From NCBI GenBank assembly GCA_963530615.1, contig CAUSDX010000003.1, positions 1 through 64,000 on the forward strand: a stretch of 64,000 nt of DNA. Direction: 5' to 3'. Source of the stretch: JABCPE02 sp963530615 (lineage in GTDB: Bacteria; Bacteroidota; Bacteroidia; Flavobacteriales; Weeksellaceae). Below the pieces are notes generated by a model that worked only from the letters and a program-made list of their open reading frames with translations, made no database searches and had not been told where the DNA came from. Positions 34,397 through 43,778 of this stretch are shown piece by piece (positions within the stretch are counted from its first letter, which is position 1; every line of letters starts with the position of its first letter). Made by a program: the position numbers and the translations under genes.

Positions 34397-34473
34397 TACT
34401 ACTCATTCATAAAAGCGTGTAAATATATCACTTTTTATTCCATGATAAATAACCCTAATCATAAAAAACAATC

Positions 34474-34517
34474 CTCCCTAAATACAACCTTATAAAACCC
34501 AAGTTATATTTAGGGAG
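34474..34517 (-). terminator. Terminator of the secreted-protein gene
   Basis: A long stem, CTCCCTAAATA on one side and TATTTAGGGAG on the other, extended by further pairs; the minus-strand transcript continues into TTGTTTTTTA. Confidence 0.75.
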
Positions 34518-34549
34518 AATATAAATTTTTCAGTAATATAGTATTCTTA

Positions 34550-35407
34550 CTATTTTGTAACTAACAATTTTTGAGCGTGGTCCTGAAGATTTAATCTAAA
34601 ATTCCCATCATATGGAGCTCTTGCCGTTACTACTACAGAAACACTATAATCACTTGCATCTCCTCCTGCAGGAACTAAATAGTTCATCAAAATAGGCTGA
34701 CTAAATTCACTATCAAAACCTTTAGATAAAATATTCGCTGTAGTACCAGTAATATCAGTCTCAGCAGTATTATAATTTCTTCCCCTAAAATTTACAATTT
34801 GTTTCACCTTTCTTATCATAGTATTTCCTTTATAAAGATATAAGTATATAACAACTTGTCTATCTCCATTAACGGCCATATCATTAAGAGCCTTATTTGC
34901 ATCTGAAGTAGCTCCATTTTTTTGAACCTCAAAATTAATTATAGCTTCTATAGTTAAGAATTCTCCTGCATTTGCTGTAAAACTGGTATTTCCATTTGTA
35001 TAATTACCTACTGACGCATTCACATCATTTTTTACACCAAACACAAGATAATTATCAAATACCTTTTGAGGACCTTTTGGTCTATCTACTTCTGCCGTAC
35101 CTCCTCTAGCTCCATCATCATTTGTATTCCATTTTAATCCAGTTGCAGGATGGTCAATAATGTTTATCAGTGGTGTTCTACTAATAAAAGCACCGAAGTC
35201 TCTCTTCCCCAGAGTACCATCATCTTTTGCTACTACCACCTTAGGGAAATCAACGGCATCTGCTCCATCTGCTAATGTTCTTATTCTTCCGTTTCCTTCA
35301 ACATCTAAGGCTTCTGTAGGAGCAGTGTTATTAATCCCTACCATTCCTGTTTGAGCAAAGCCCATACTGGAAACCATCATTCCTAATAAAAATAAATTTT
35401 TTCTCAT
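34550..35407 (-). CDS. Secreted protein with tail-fibre-like N-terminal motif, function unknown
   Basis: A 285-residue protein with signal peptide (MRKNLFLLGMMVSSMGFAQ). The segment after it, VGINNTAPTEALDVEGNGRI, is the short motif found at the start of many Bacteroidota surface proteins and of phage tail fibres and S74-peptidase proteins. The remainder is beta-rich without cysteines and ends LLVTK; I recognise no enzyme motif. It is probably a surface or exported structural protein. It is a single-gene unit with its own -7 element and a strong terminator. Confidence 0.65.
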   Translation of the reverse strand: MRKNLFLLGMMVSSMGFAQTGMVGINNTAPTEALDVEGNGRIRTLADGADAVDFPKVVVAKDDGTLGKRDFGAFISRTPLINIIDHPATGLKWNTNDDGARGGTAEVDRPKGPQKVFDNYLVFGVKNDVNASVGNYTNGNTSFTANAGEFLTIEAIINFEVQKNGATSDANKALNDMAVNGDRQVVIYLYLYKGNTMIRKVKQIVNFRGRNYNTAETDITGTTANILSKGFDSEFSQPILMNYLVPAGGDASDYSVSVVVTARAPYDGNFRLNLQDHAQKLLVTK

Positions 35408-35433
35408 AACATTCTTATTTTATAATCAATCGG

Positions 35434-35441
35434 CAAATATA
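35434..35441 (-). promoter_or_regulatory. -7 element of the secreted-protein gene
   Basis: TATATTTG on the minus strand, 27 nt before the ATG. Confidence 0.55.
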
Positions 35442-35478
35442 AACATAAAAAGATAATTTATATTTAATTTCTTAAAAA

Positions 35479-35509
35479 TTGGAATTTATAATGTTTTATT
35501 TTAATTTTG
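35479..35509 (+). promoter_or_regulatory. Promoter of pyrG
   Basis: TTG (35479-35481), 20 nt, TAATTTTG (35502-35509). Because it overlaps the in-frame TTG at 35507, the start codon must be the ATG at 35525. Confidence 0.7.
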
Positions 35510-35524
35510 CACAAACCTAAACGA

Positions 35525-37132
35525 ATGTCAGATAAAAATACAAAATACATCTTCGTGACAGGAGGTGTAACTTCATCATTAGGAAAAGGTATCATTTCCG
35601 CATCTCTCGGAATGCTCTTAAAAGCGAGAGGTTTCAAAGTAACCATTCAAAAACTTGACCCTTACATCAACATAGACCCAGGAACTCTCAATCCTTATGA
35701 ACACGGCGAATGCTATGTAACAGAAGACGGAGCTGAAACAGACCTAGATTTAGGACATTATGAACGATTTCTAGATACCAACACGAGTAAGAATAATAGT
35801 GTAACGACCGGGAAAATATATCAATCCGTTATTGAAAAAGAAAGAAGGGGCGATTATCTGGGGAAAACTGTTCAGGTAATTCCGCATATCACCAACGAAA
35901 TTAAACGCAGAATAAAAATCCTCGCCAAAGAAGGGTATGATATCATCATCACCGAAATAGGTGGAACCGTTGGAGATATAGAATCTTTGCCTTATATAGA
36001 AAGTGTAAGACAACTAAAATGGGAACTCGGAGAGAAAAACTCCATGGTGATTCACTTAACTTTATTGCCTTACCTCGCTTCTAGTGGAGAATTAAAAACC
36101 AAACCCTCTCAGCATTCCGTAAAAACATTGATGGAAAGCGGAGTACAAGCCGATGTTTTAGTCTGCCGTACAGAACATCACATCACAAAAGAGATTAGGA
36201 CTAAACTCGCACAGTTTTGTAATGTAAATTTGGAAAATGTAGTAGAATGTAAAGATGTAGATACCATCTACCAAGTACCTTTGGAACTTCAAAAGCAGAA
36301 CTTCGACCAAGTAGTTTTGAAAACGCTAAATCTACCCTATAACCAAACCCTTGACCTTAAAGATTGGGAAAACTTCTTAAAGAAATATAAAAACCCTAAA
36401 AAGAAAGTAGAAATCGCTATCATTGGCAAATATATCTCTCTGCAAGATTCTTATAAATCTATAGCAGAAGCGTTCATCCACGCAGGGGCTTCATTAGAAA
36501 CAGAAGTGAAATTAAGATGGATTTACAGCGGAGACCTCACAGCGGAGAATATCGCTTTTCATTTTGAAGGGATTGATGGGGTTCTGATTGCTCCAGGCTT
36601 CGGAGATAGAGGTATTGAAGGAAAAATCATCGCTGCACAATACGCTCGCGAACATAAAATCCCACTTCTTGGCATCTGCCTCGGTATGCAAATCATTACC
36701 ATAGAGTTCGCAAGAAATGTCTTAGGATTTGACAAAGCGAACAGCATGGAATTTGATACAACCACTCCCTACCCTGTCATTAGCCTCATGGAAGAACAAA
36801 AAAATATTGTGGATAAAGGCGGAACAATGAGATTAGGTGCGTGGAACTGCCAACTTAGTCTACAATCTAAAATTTATAAAATATATGGCAAAGAAATGAT
36901 TTCCGAAAGACATCGCCACCGATATGAATTTAATAGCGAGTATAAGGAAGAATATGAAAAAAACGGATTTTTACCTACGGGTATCAATCCTGAAACTCAT
37001 TTAGTAGAAGTCGTTGAACTAAAAAACCATCCATTCTACATAGGTGTACAATATCATCCAGAGTATAAAAGTACGGTAGCCACACCACACCCTTTATTCT
37101 GTGCGTTCATCAAAGCAACTACAAAAGATTAA
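35525..37132 (+). CDS. pyrG: CTP synthase
   Basis: It aminates UTP to CTP using glutamine. With the ATG at 35525 the protein has 535 residues and the normal N-terminus KYIFVTGGVTSSLGKGI (P-loop-like). The synthetase domain runs to about 265 and carries KLDPYINIDPGT and EIGGTVGDIES. The glutaminase domain has the nucleophile Cys in LLGICLGMQ and the His/Glu of YHPEYKS. A longer frame from TTG 35507 overlaps the -7 element and is rejected. It is followed by yidC. Confidence 0.96.
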   Translation: MSDKNTKYIFVTGGVTSSLGKGIISASLGMLLKARGFKVTIQKLDPYINIDPGTLNPYEHGECYVTEDGAETDLDLGHYERFLDTNTSKNNSVTTGKIYQSVIEKERRGDYLGKTVQVIPHITNEIKRRIKILAKEGYDIIITEIGGTVGDIESLPYIESVRQLKWELGEKNSMVIHLTLLPYLASSGELKTKPSQHSVKTLMESGVQADVLVCRTEHHITKEIRTKLAQFCNVNLENVVECKDVDTIYQVPLELQKQNFDQVVLKTLNLPYNQTLDLKDWENFLKKYKNPKKKVEIAIIGKYISLQDSYKSIAEAFIHAGASLETEVKLRWIYSGDLTAENIAFHFEGIDGVLIAPGFGDRGIEGKIIAAQYAREHKIPLLGICLGMQIITIEFARNVLGFDKANSMEFDTTTPYPVISLMEEQKNIVDKGGTMRLGAWNCQLSLQSKIYKIYGKEMISERHRHRYEFNSEYKEEYEKNGFLPTGINPETHLVEVVELKNHPFYIGVQYHPEYKSTVATPHPLFCAFIKATTKD

Positions 37133-37151
37133 AAAATATTATAGGATTTTT

Positions 37152-37159
37152 TATCTTTG
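37152..37159 (+). promoter_or_regulatory. -7 element of yidC
   Basis: TATCTTTG in the gap after pyrG, 46 nt before the ATG. Confidence 0.5.
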
Positions 37160-37205
37160 TAGCCCTATACGGATTATATTTTTGTTTAATATTATAAATT
37201 AAGAA

Positions 37206-38978
37206 ATGCAAAACAATAACGGAGGACTTGAAAGGTCACAATTTATCAACATGCTTGTCTTCGGAGCATTTATATTAGCGGTAATGCTCTTATTTCAATA
37301 CACCAATCGTAATGACAAAGAAAGGCAAGAAAAGGCATTGGTAGAAGAACAAGCAAGAGCAAAAAAAGCAGAAGCAAAGGCTATTGCTATCAATAATGGA
37401 CATAAAACCGAACTCAAAAATGAGGAGCTTACCTTGGAGATTTCTAATTTAGGAGGGCAAGTTTCTTCTGTGAAGCTCAATAATTTTTCTTCTTACAACA
37501 AGGAGAATAAAAATAAGAATCTTTACATCTTTGATAATAAAAATTCAAGCTACGGATTTACTTTTAAAGATAAAAAAGGAAGAAAAATCAGCACTCAGAA
37601 TTTGAATTTTACTCCAGAAGTGAATGGTAATTCTATCATTATGTCTGCTCAGATAGAAGATGCTACTATTCAATTCATTTACACTCTTCAACCTCAATAT
37701 AAAGTTGATTTTCAAGTAAAAACACAAGGATTATCCAAAATTACCACAGATAATAAGGCTGGTTTTATTTGGGATTATGAAGTATTAAATGTAGAGAAAG
37801 GAAGAGAGCAAGAACAAAGCCACACGGAATTCGTTTACTCTTTTGACAACTATGGAGATTATGACTATGATGCTCGTGGTGAGTTAGATGAAACGAAAGA
37901 AACTCTGGACTGGATCGGTGTAAAACAACAATTTTTCACTACCGTTTTAGAGGCGAAACATGGTTTTAACCAATCTACTGGGGAGCAAGAAATCCTGAAT
38001 AAGGGAGAATATGTAAAAAGATTTAATTATAATGCAGAGGTTAATCTCTCTACAAATAAGGAATTTAACGAAGAATTCACTTGGTATTTTATCCCTTTGG
38101 AATTAGATTTATTAAAGTCTTATAACAAAAACTTTGAAGAAATCCTTCCTTTGGGGTGGTCTTTCATCAGAACGCTCAATGTTTGGTTCTTTATTCCTAT
38201 ATATGAACTTATTGAGACTTGGGGGTTAAGTGCTGGATGGAGTATTTTAATTTTAACGATTATGGTTAAAATTATCCTCTCACCAATTATGTTCAAACAA
38301 CACAAACTCAGTGCAATGATGAGGGTTATCCGCCCAGAAGTAGATGCTGTGAATGAAAAATACAAAGACGCAGACCCACTAAAAAAACAACAAGAAGTGA
38401 TGGCTGTTTATAGAAATGCCGGAGTTAATCAATTAGCGGGATGTCTCCCTGCCCTATTGCAACTTCCTATTTTCTATGCTCTATTCCGCTTCTTCCCTAA
38501 TTATATTGATTTCAGAGGTAAAAGTTTTTGGTTTGCAGAGGATTTATCATCTTATGATGATGTTATCAAATTACCATTTCATTTTCCTGGATTGGGAGAG
38601 CATTTAAGTATTTTTGCGGTAGCATGTACGGTAGTTATCCTTATCTATACAGTGATGACTTCTGGAAATGTACAAGCTCCTCAACAAGAAGGTATGCCAA
38701 ATATGAAGCCTCTTATGTACATTTTCCCTATTATGTTTATGTTCTTCTTAAATACGGCAGCTTCTGGATTATCATGGTATTATTTTGTTTCTAATGCTTT
38801 GAATATTGTAATTATTTTAGTAATAAAACATCTAATCATTGATGAAAAAAAGATTCATGCTCAGATTCAAGAAAACAAAGCAAAACCTGCCAAAGAAAGT
38901 AAATTCCAAAGAAAAATGAGAGAACTTATGGAACAAGCTCAAGAGGCAAAGAAAGAGCAAGAAAGAAATAAAAAATAA
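37206..38978 (+). CDS. yidC: Membrane protein insertase YidC
   Basis: It inserts and folds inner-membrane proteins, alone or with SecYEG. The 590-residue protein has an N-terminal helix (about 15-26), a large periplasmic domain to about 325, and five C-terminal helices. The conserved inserting segment appears as WSILILTIMVKIILSPIMFK, followed by the coiled cytoplasmic hairpin (PEVDAVNEKYKD) and LAGCLPALLQLPIFYALFRF. A lysine-rich tail ends it. Adjacent to pyrG as in other flavobacteria. Confidence 0.95.
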   Translation: MQNNNGGLERSQFINMLVFGAFILAVMLLFQYTNRNDKERQEKALVEEQARAKKAEAKAIAINNGHKTELKNEELTLEISNLGGQVSSVKLNNFSSYNKENKNKNLYIFDNKNSSYGFTFKDKKGRKISTQNLNFTPEVNGNSIIMSAQIEDATIQFIYTLQPQYKVDFQVKTQGLSKITTDNKAGFIWDYEVLNVEKGREQEQSHTEFVYSFDNYGDYDYDARGELDETKETLDWIGVKQQFFTTVLEAKHGFNQSTGEQEILNKGEYVKRFNYNAEVNLSTNKEFNEEFTWYFIPLELDLLKSYNKNFEEILPLGWSFIRTLNVWFFIPIYELIETWGLSAGWSILILTIMVKIILSPIMFKQHKLSAMMRVIRPEVDAVNEKYKDADPLKKQQEVMAVYRNAGVNQLAGCLPALLQLPIFYALFRFFPNYIDFRGKSFWFAEDLSSYDDVIKLPFHFPGLGEHLSIFAVACTVVILIYTVMTSGNVQAPQQEGMPNMKPLMYIFPIMFMFFLNTAASGLSWYYFVSNALNIVIILVIKHLIIDEKKIHAQIQENKAKPAKESKFQRKMRELMEQAQEAKKEQERNKK

Positions 38979-39018
38979 TCTTTTATTCTATTTAACATAC
39001 TGATTTTAGTACAAAAGC

Positions 39019-39061
39019 CCTTCAACATATTGTTTTAAAAAAAATTGTTGAAGGTTTTTTT
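39019..39061 (+). terminator. Terminator of yidC
   Basis: CCTTCAACA/TGTTGAAGG stem with an A-rich loop and seven T. It covers the alternative TTG start of the next frame, so that start is not used. Confidence 0.75.
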
Positions 39062-39080
39062 ATTCATACTGCATTTTTAT

Positions 39081-40280
39081 ATGAAAAAAATATTTATCAT
39101 TGGAGGTGGAGCGTCGGGATTCTTTACCGCAGCAAATTTAGATTCTAATAAATATAAAATCACTATTTTAGAACAGAATTCTGATATTCTTCAAAAGGTA
39201 AAAATCTCTGGAGGAGGAAGGTGCAATGTTTCCCACGCTTGTTTTAACCCAAAAGAATTGGTACAATTCTATCCCCGTGGTTATAAAGAATTATTAAGTG
39301 TTTTTACTAAATTTCAACCTGCTGATACCATGAGTTGGTTTGAGGAAAAAGGTATCTCTCTAAAAATAGAAGAAGATAATAGAATTTTTCCAGAAAGCGA
39401 TTCTTCACAAACAATTATTGACACCTTACTTAAAGAATCTCTAAAAAGAAATGTTAGGATTATTACTAAACAATCCGTTGTAGAAATTATACCTAATGGT
39501 GAACAATATAAAATTCATACCCAAAATCAAAATTATATCGCGGATATTATCATTTTCAGTACGGGCAGCTCTCAAAAAGCATACAAAATATTAGAAAACT
39601 TGGGGCATAAAATTATTCCGCCAGTACCTTCATTATTTACTTTTAATATTAAAAATGATGCTCTTACAGATTTAATGGGGACGGGGTTTCCTTCGGCCAT
39701 TGTAGAAATTCCTTCATTAAAATTAGAAGAGTCTGGTGCTCTTCTTATAACTCATTGGGGACTAAGTGGTCCAGCAATATTAAAATTATCAGCTTGGGGA
39801 GCTAGGGAACTCGCTAAAATAAAATATCAATTTGACATTATTATAAATTTCATTGGAATTTCCCCAGAAAATGCTTTGGATACATTAAAGAAAGCCAAAG
39901 ATACTCATTCAAAAAAATCCATTGGTCAAACTAAAATATTTGATATTACCAATAGATTTTGGCATAAAATTTTATGTCTTGCTCAAATAAATTGCAATAA
40001 ACAAATTGCTCACTTAACTCACAAAGAAATGAAAAAAATTATAGAACTTCTTTGTAATAATAAAATGAAGGTTTTGGGTAAAAGTACCTTTAAAGAAGAA
40101 TTTGTTACTGCAGGAGGAGTAGATTTGAAAGAAATAAACTTCAAAAATATGAAGAGTAAAATTCTACCCAATTTTTTCATTTCAGGAGAAGTCTTAGATA
40201 TTGACGCAGTCACAGGAGGATTTAATTTTCAAGCATGCTGGAGTGAAGGTTGGCTTATTGCTCAAGAGCTAAATTCATAA
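39081..40280 (+). CDS. FAD-dependent oxidoreductase, HI0933/BaiN-RdsA family
   Basis: A flavoprotein of 399 residues, counted from ATG 39081. The dinucleotide-binding loop is FIIGGGASGFFTAANL, the second family motif is KVKISGGGRCNVSHA, and the C-terminal FAD loop is AGGVDLKEINFKNMKSK followed by SGEVLDIDAVTGGFNFQAC. Members include bile-acid and other enoyl reductases but most have unknown substrates. A frame open from TTG 39045 would begin inside the yidC terminator and is rejected. It is convergent with rfbC. Confidence 0.82.
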   Translation: MKKIFIIGGGASGFFTAANLDSNKYKITILEQNSDILQKVKISGGGRCNVSHACFNPKELVQFYPRGYKELLSVFTKFQPADTMSWFEEKGISLKIEEDNRIFPESDSSQTIIDTLLKESLKRNVRIITKQSVVEIIPNGEQYKIHTQNQNYIADIIIFSTGSSQKAYKILENLGHKIIPPVPSLFTFNIKNDALTDLMGTGFPSAIVEIPSLKLEESGALLITHWGLSGPAILKLSAWGARELAKIKYQFDIIINFIGISPENALDTLKKAKDTHSKKSIGQTKIFDITNRFWHKILCLAQINCNKQIAHLTHKEMKKIIELLCNNKMKVLGKSTFKEEFVTAGGVDLKEINFKNMKSKILPNFFISGEVLDIDAVTGGFNFQACWSEGWLIAQELNS

Positions 40281-40324
40281 TTATTGAAAATATTAAATTT
40301 TATAAACGCTTAATATTAAAAAAC

Positions 40325-40357
40325 AAAACTCTTTTACGATTGATAAAAGAGTTTTTA
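40325..40357. terminator. Bidirectional terminator
   Basis: A twelve-pair stem AAAACTCTTTTA/TAAAAGAGTTTT between convergent genes. Confidence 0.85.
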
Positions 40358-40380
40358 TTTATCTATAAATTAACTTATAT

Positions 40381-40926
40381 CTAATAATTTTTATCCTGAA
40401 AAGTTGCTTGAACCTTATCTTTTTCAGACAAAATAATCTCTGAAATGGGAATTTTCCAATCAATTTGTAAATTTTCATCATTCCAAATCACCCCTCTTTC
40501 TGCTTCTTTACAATAAAAATTATCACACTTATAGGAAAAAACAGCGGTCTCGCTCAACACTACAAAACCATGAGCAAAACCTCTTGGAATATAAAATTGT
40601 AACTTATTTTCGTCTGTCAGTTCTACTCCAAACCATTTCCCAAAGGTTGGAGAATCCTCCCTCAAATCCACTGCAATATCCCAAACTTTCCCCTCTACAC
40701 AAGAAACTAGTTTCGCTTGTGCATATTCTCCTTTTTGTAAATGCAACCCACGAAGCACTCCATAAGAAGACTTAGAAATGTTATCTTGAACGAAATGTCC
40801 ATTCATCCCTGTAAGTTCTTCAAATTTTTTCTCATTAAATTTTTCATAAAAATATCCTCTATTATCTTCAAAAAGTGTAGGCTCTATGATATAACAATCT
40901 TTTAATGGTGTTTCTTTAACCCTCAT
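40381..40926 (-). CDS. rfbC: dTDP-4-dehydrorhamnose 3,5-epimerase
   Basis: It makes dTDP-4-keto-L-rhamnose for L-rhamnose in surface glycans. The 181-residue cupin fold shows the family motifs FEDNRGYFYEKFN, GVLRGLHLQKGEYAQAKLV with the catalytic His, and YIPRGFAHGFVVLSE. The other rhamnose genes (rfbA, rfbB, rfbD) are not in the window. It is the last gene of a three-gene operon behind an MFS transporter, with a 15-nt gap. Confidence 0.93.
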   Translation of the reverse strand: MRVKETPLKDCYIIEPTLFEDNRGYFYEKFNEKKFEELTGMNGHFVQDNISKSSYGVLRGLHLQKGEYAQAKLVSCVEGKVWDIAVDLREDSPTFGKWFGVELTDENKLQFYIPRGFAHGFVVLSETAVFSYKCDNFYCKEAERGVIWNDENLQIDWKIPISEIILSEKDKVQATFQDKNY

Positions 40927-40941
40927 ATTTAGTTTATTTTT

Positions 40942-42477
40942 TTACAATACCTCAATTTTATCATTTACTTTAATTCTAACAAACCTTATCAAAACTAAAC
41001 CTATTAAGAAAAATACTCCCATAAAAAATGCAGCAAACCGCATCCCTGATGCAGTAGGAAGTTCTATATCTATCTGAATAAAAAATACTCTAATATTATC
41101 ATAATTATCTATAATAAATGAGAAAATAAAAGCCCCTATCATAATAGCAATCTTTTCCAAAACATCATAAAAACTGAAATAAGTAGTATTATCCATACCA
41201 TTTTCAGGCAATAAACGGCTATAAGTAGAACGAGACATCGCTTGTAACCCTCCCATCACCAATCCTACCAATCCTGCCACAGCATAAAAATGATATTCCA
41301 CATTAAGATTTGCTTTATTCAAAAAATAAGCCCATACACAAACTACAATCCAAAGAAAAACCGTAATACTAATTACATTTTTATTTCCTATTTTTTGAGA
41401 TAATCGAGAAAAAACCATCGCCCCAATAATCGCTTCTATTTGGATTAGTAATAAAGTTATAATCAATTTATTTTGAGCTAAATTAATTTCACTTTTACCA
41501 AATAAAGTTGCCATCAAAAAGATGGTCTGCATTCCTACACTATAAAAGAAAAAACTAGATAAAAAATACTTTAAATTCGGTGTTTGGAATAATTTCCTTC
41601 CTACCTTAAAAAGTTCTTTAAAACTTTCTCTGATAATTTCTAAATAAAATTTAATATTTCTTTTCACCACTTCAAACCACCCTCCTGCTTCGCTATGGGA
41701 TTGAAATATATTTTTGAAATTTAACAATACCAAATCTTTAGGCAACTGATCCTTTACTTCTCCAAATTTCGGTAAATATCTGAATGTATATTGTGAAAAA
41801 CTGAACCACCAAGCCCCTGTCAATAAGAAACTTATACGAGTATAAAGCAACGCTTCTTCTTTATTTCTTGCCAAAACTTGGATTAAAATCAAACAAATAA
41901 TCACCAGAATCACAGACCCTACATAACCATAAACATAACCACGAGCAGAGAGAGCATCTTGCTTATCCTTTGTGGCAATATCGGGTAAAAAAGAATTATA
42001 AAAAACCAAACTACCCCAAAAACCAACACTTGCCGTAATACTAAATAAAAGACCTAAATAAACCGTCTCCATGCTTGTAAATAGTGCCAATCCCATACAA
42101 GAAGTTGCTCCTAAATAACAAAAAAACTGCATGAAAGATTTTTTATTTCCTATAATATCTGCTAATGATGATAAAATAGGTGTTAAAATAACTACAATAA
42201 AAAATGATAAAGTCAAAGAATAACCATAAACAGCATCTGGTTCATAAGTTTTACCAAAGAATTTAATCATATTTCTCACTGGCACATCTATCCATTTACC
42301 TGTTTCAGAAATATATTCCTTTTTCTCGTATGCCGTGGTCAAAATAGAATAATAAATAGGAAAAATAGTGGAGGTAATCACCAAAGAATATACCGAATTT
42401 GCCCAATCATACACCGCCCAAGCTTGCATAATTCGGGGATTGTTTTTGATTTGTTTTTTCATTTTTATAATATCCAA
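40942..42477 (-). CDS. MFS transporter, UMF1/Atg22-like
   Basis: A 511-residue transporter with about twelve membrane segments. The N-terminal AWAVYDWANSVYSLVITSTIFP is the hallmark of the UMF1/Atg22 family, which in yeast exports amino acids from the vacuole; bacterial substrates are unknown. The MFS loop appears as LSSLADIIGNKKSF and the second half has SRLSQKIGNKNVIS and GLQAMSRSTYSRLLPE. It sits between a SanA-like gene and rfbC, with short gaps, suggesting one transcript. Confidence 0.82.
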   Translation of the reverse strand: MDIIKMKKQIKNNPRIMQAWAVYDWANSVYSLVITSTIFPIYYSILTTAYEKKEYISETGKWIDVPVRNMIKFFGKTYEPDAVYGYSLTLSFFIVVILTPILSSLADIIGNKKSFMQFFCYLGATSCMGLALFTSMETVYLGLLFSITASVGFWGSLVFYNSFLPDIATKDKQDALSARGYVYGYVGSVILVIICLILIQVLARNKEEALLYTRISFLLTGAWWFSFSQYTFRYLPKFGEVKDQLPKDLVLLNFKNIFQSHSEAGGWFEVVKRNIKFYLEIIRESFKELFKVGRKLFQTPNLKYFLSSFFFYSVGMQTIFLMATLFGKSEINLAQNKLIITLLLIQIEAIIGAMVFSRLSQKIGNKNVISITVFLWIVVCVWAYFLNKANLNVEYHFYAVAGLVGLVMGGLQAMSRSTYSRLLPENGMDNTTYFSFYDVLEKIAIMIGAFIFSFIIDNYDNIRVFFIQIDIELPTASGMRFAAFFMGVFFLIGLVLIRFVRIKVNDKIEVL

Positions 42478-42502
42478 AGTCTTCTTATTTAAATAAGCAA
42501 AT

Positions 42503-43162
42503 TTAAGAAATTCCCAATATATAATATACCGTTGCCTGAACTCTTGCTAAAATTTCACGACTATGATTTCTGTAAAAGCTCTCATTTTTAGTTACATCTT
42601 GAGCATCATATCCTAAAGCATTCATTCCTTGATTCCTAGCAAGAAATAACGCCCGAAGATTATGATACCCTTGAGAAACAATTATTACATTATTTTCTCT
42701 AAAAACCTCCCTACATCGGATGATGCTCTGTTTTGTGCTGAATCCTTTAGTATCCTCTACGATAACAGTCTCTGGTACTCCTTTCTGATAAACTAAATAA
42801 TTTTTCATGGCTCTGGGTTCATCATAATATGGACTCCTTTCACCACTTACAATTATTTTTTTGATTTTCCCATGATGATAAAGTGTAGCTGCAGCTCTCA
42901 TTCTTTCAGTAAAATAAGGATTTGCCTTACCTGATTTCATCTTCGGCGAAGTCCCCAAAACTAAAGCACAACTCCTCGGCGGGATTTTACTAATCTGATA
43001 AAATGTTCTTCCATTGGTCAAGTAAAACACCCAAATATTAGCCCATAAAACAAGCAATAGACCTATTTCCGTGGAAAGAAATGTAAGTTTTATAATATTT
43101 TTTATTGACTGCAAATTCAAAGTTTTTATCAAATTAGAACAATGCAAAAATAACAATTTCAT
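42503..43162 (-). CDS. SanA/ElyC-like DUF218 membrane protein
   Basis: A 219-residue protein with one membrane helix (about 30-50) and a periplasmic DUF218 domain: SCALVLGTSPKMKSGKANPYF, IKKIIVSGERSPYYDEPRAM, and IIVSQGYHNLRALFLAR. SanA influences vancomycin resistance and envelope integrity in enterobacteria; here the role is inferred. The start is uncertain: a TATTTTTG element at 43145-43152 (minus) lies inside the first codons, so a TTG further downstream (43132 or 43120) is possible. It heads the operon with the MFS gene and rfbC. Confidence 0.8.
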   Translation of the reverse strand: MKLLFLHCSNLIKTLNLQSIKNIIKLTFLSTEIGLLLVLWANIWVFYLTNGRTFYQISKIPPRSCALVLGTSPKMKSGKANPYFTERMRAAATLYHHGKIKKIIVSGERSPYYDEPRAMKNYLVYQKGVPETVIVEDTKGFSTKQSIIRCREVFRENNVIIVSQGYHNLRALFLARNQGMNALGYDAQDVTKNESFYRNHSREILARVQATVYYILGIS

Positions 43163-43234
43163 TTTTAAGTTTAAAAAATAATTATTACCAATCTAAAAAC
43201 ATTTGCTTATCTTTACCGCTTATTTTTTAAGTTT

Positions 43235-43765
43235 ATGAAAAAAAGTATTTTATTCTTAAGTTTCTTAGCTCTTCTGAGTTGTAATAAAACTAAACAAGAA
43301 ATAACAAACACTACAGATGATAATATTACGGAAAGTAATGTTCATTTAGTTGAAATGAATTCTCAACAAATTTCAGAGATAATTACTCCCCAACAAAATG
43401 ACACTATCTATGTTACTAATTTCTTCGCAACTTGGTGTGGACCTTGTATGCATGAAATTCCTTTTTTCAAAGAAAAAATGGAGGAACTCAATGGTGAAAA
43501 AGTAAAATTCACCTTCATCAGCGTAGATAGACCTAAAGACTGGAGTATTGCCGTAAATCAATTTGCAAAAGAATCCGGCTTAACAAAAAATATTGTTTTA
43601 TTCAATACGGAGCAAATCCCTGCTGACTTTTTCACTAAACACTTTGAAACATGGAACGGTGCCTCTATTCCTTTTACACTAATTACTAAAGGAAATCAAA
43701 GAATAGAGACCATCGGTATGATGAGAAAACAAGAACTCTCTGATAAAATCAATGCTCTAAAATAG
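43235..43765 (+). CDS. TlpA-family thiol-disulfide reductase, lipoprotein
   Basis: A 176-residue periplasmic lipoprotein: signal with ALLSC (Cys16), then a thioredoxin fold with FFATWCGPC (Cys68/Cys71) and the cis-proline in ASIPFTLI. It reduces or relays disulfides in the envelope. It is followed after 13 nt by an ABC permease gene, so they share a transcript; a link to metal uptake is suggestive only. A near-match -7 box (TATCTTTA) lies about 20 nt upstream. Confidence 0.85.
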   Translation: MKKSILFLSFLALLSCNKTKQEITNTTDDNITESNVHLVEMNSQQISEIITPQQNDTIYVTNFFATWCGPCMHEIPFFKEKMEELNGEKVKFTFISVDRPKDWSIAVNQFAKESGLTKNIVLFNTEQIPADFFTKHFETWNGASIPFTLITKGNQRIETIGMMRKQELSDKINALK

Positions 43766-43778
43766 TGTCAAAATCCCT

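Noticed and set aside
35507..35524. Extended pyrG start at TTG 35507
   Set aside because: The codon is part of the TAATTTTG promoter element, and ATG 35525 gives the normal CTP synthase N-terminus.
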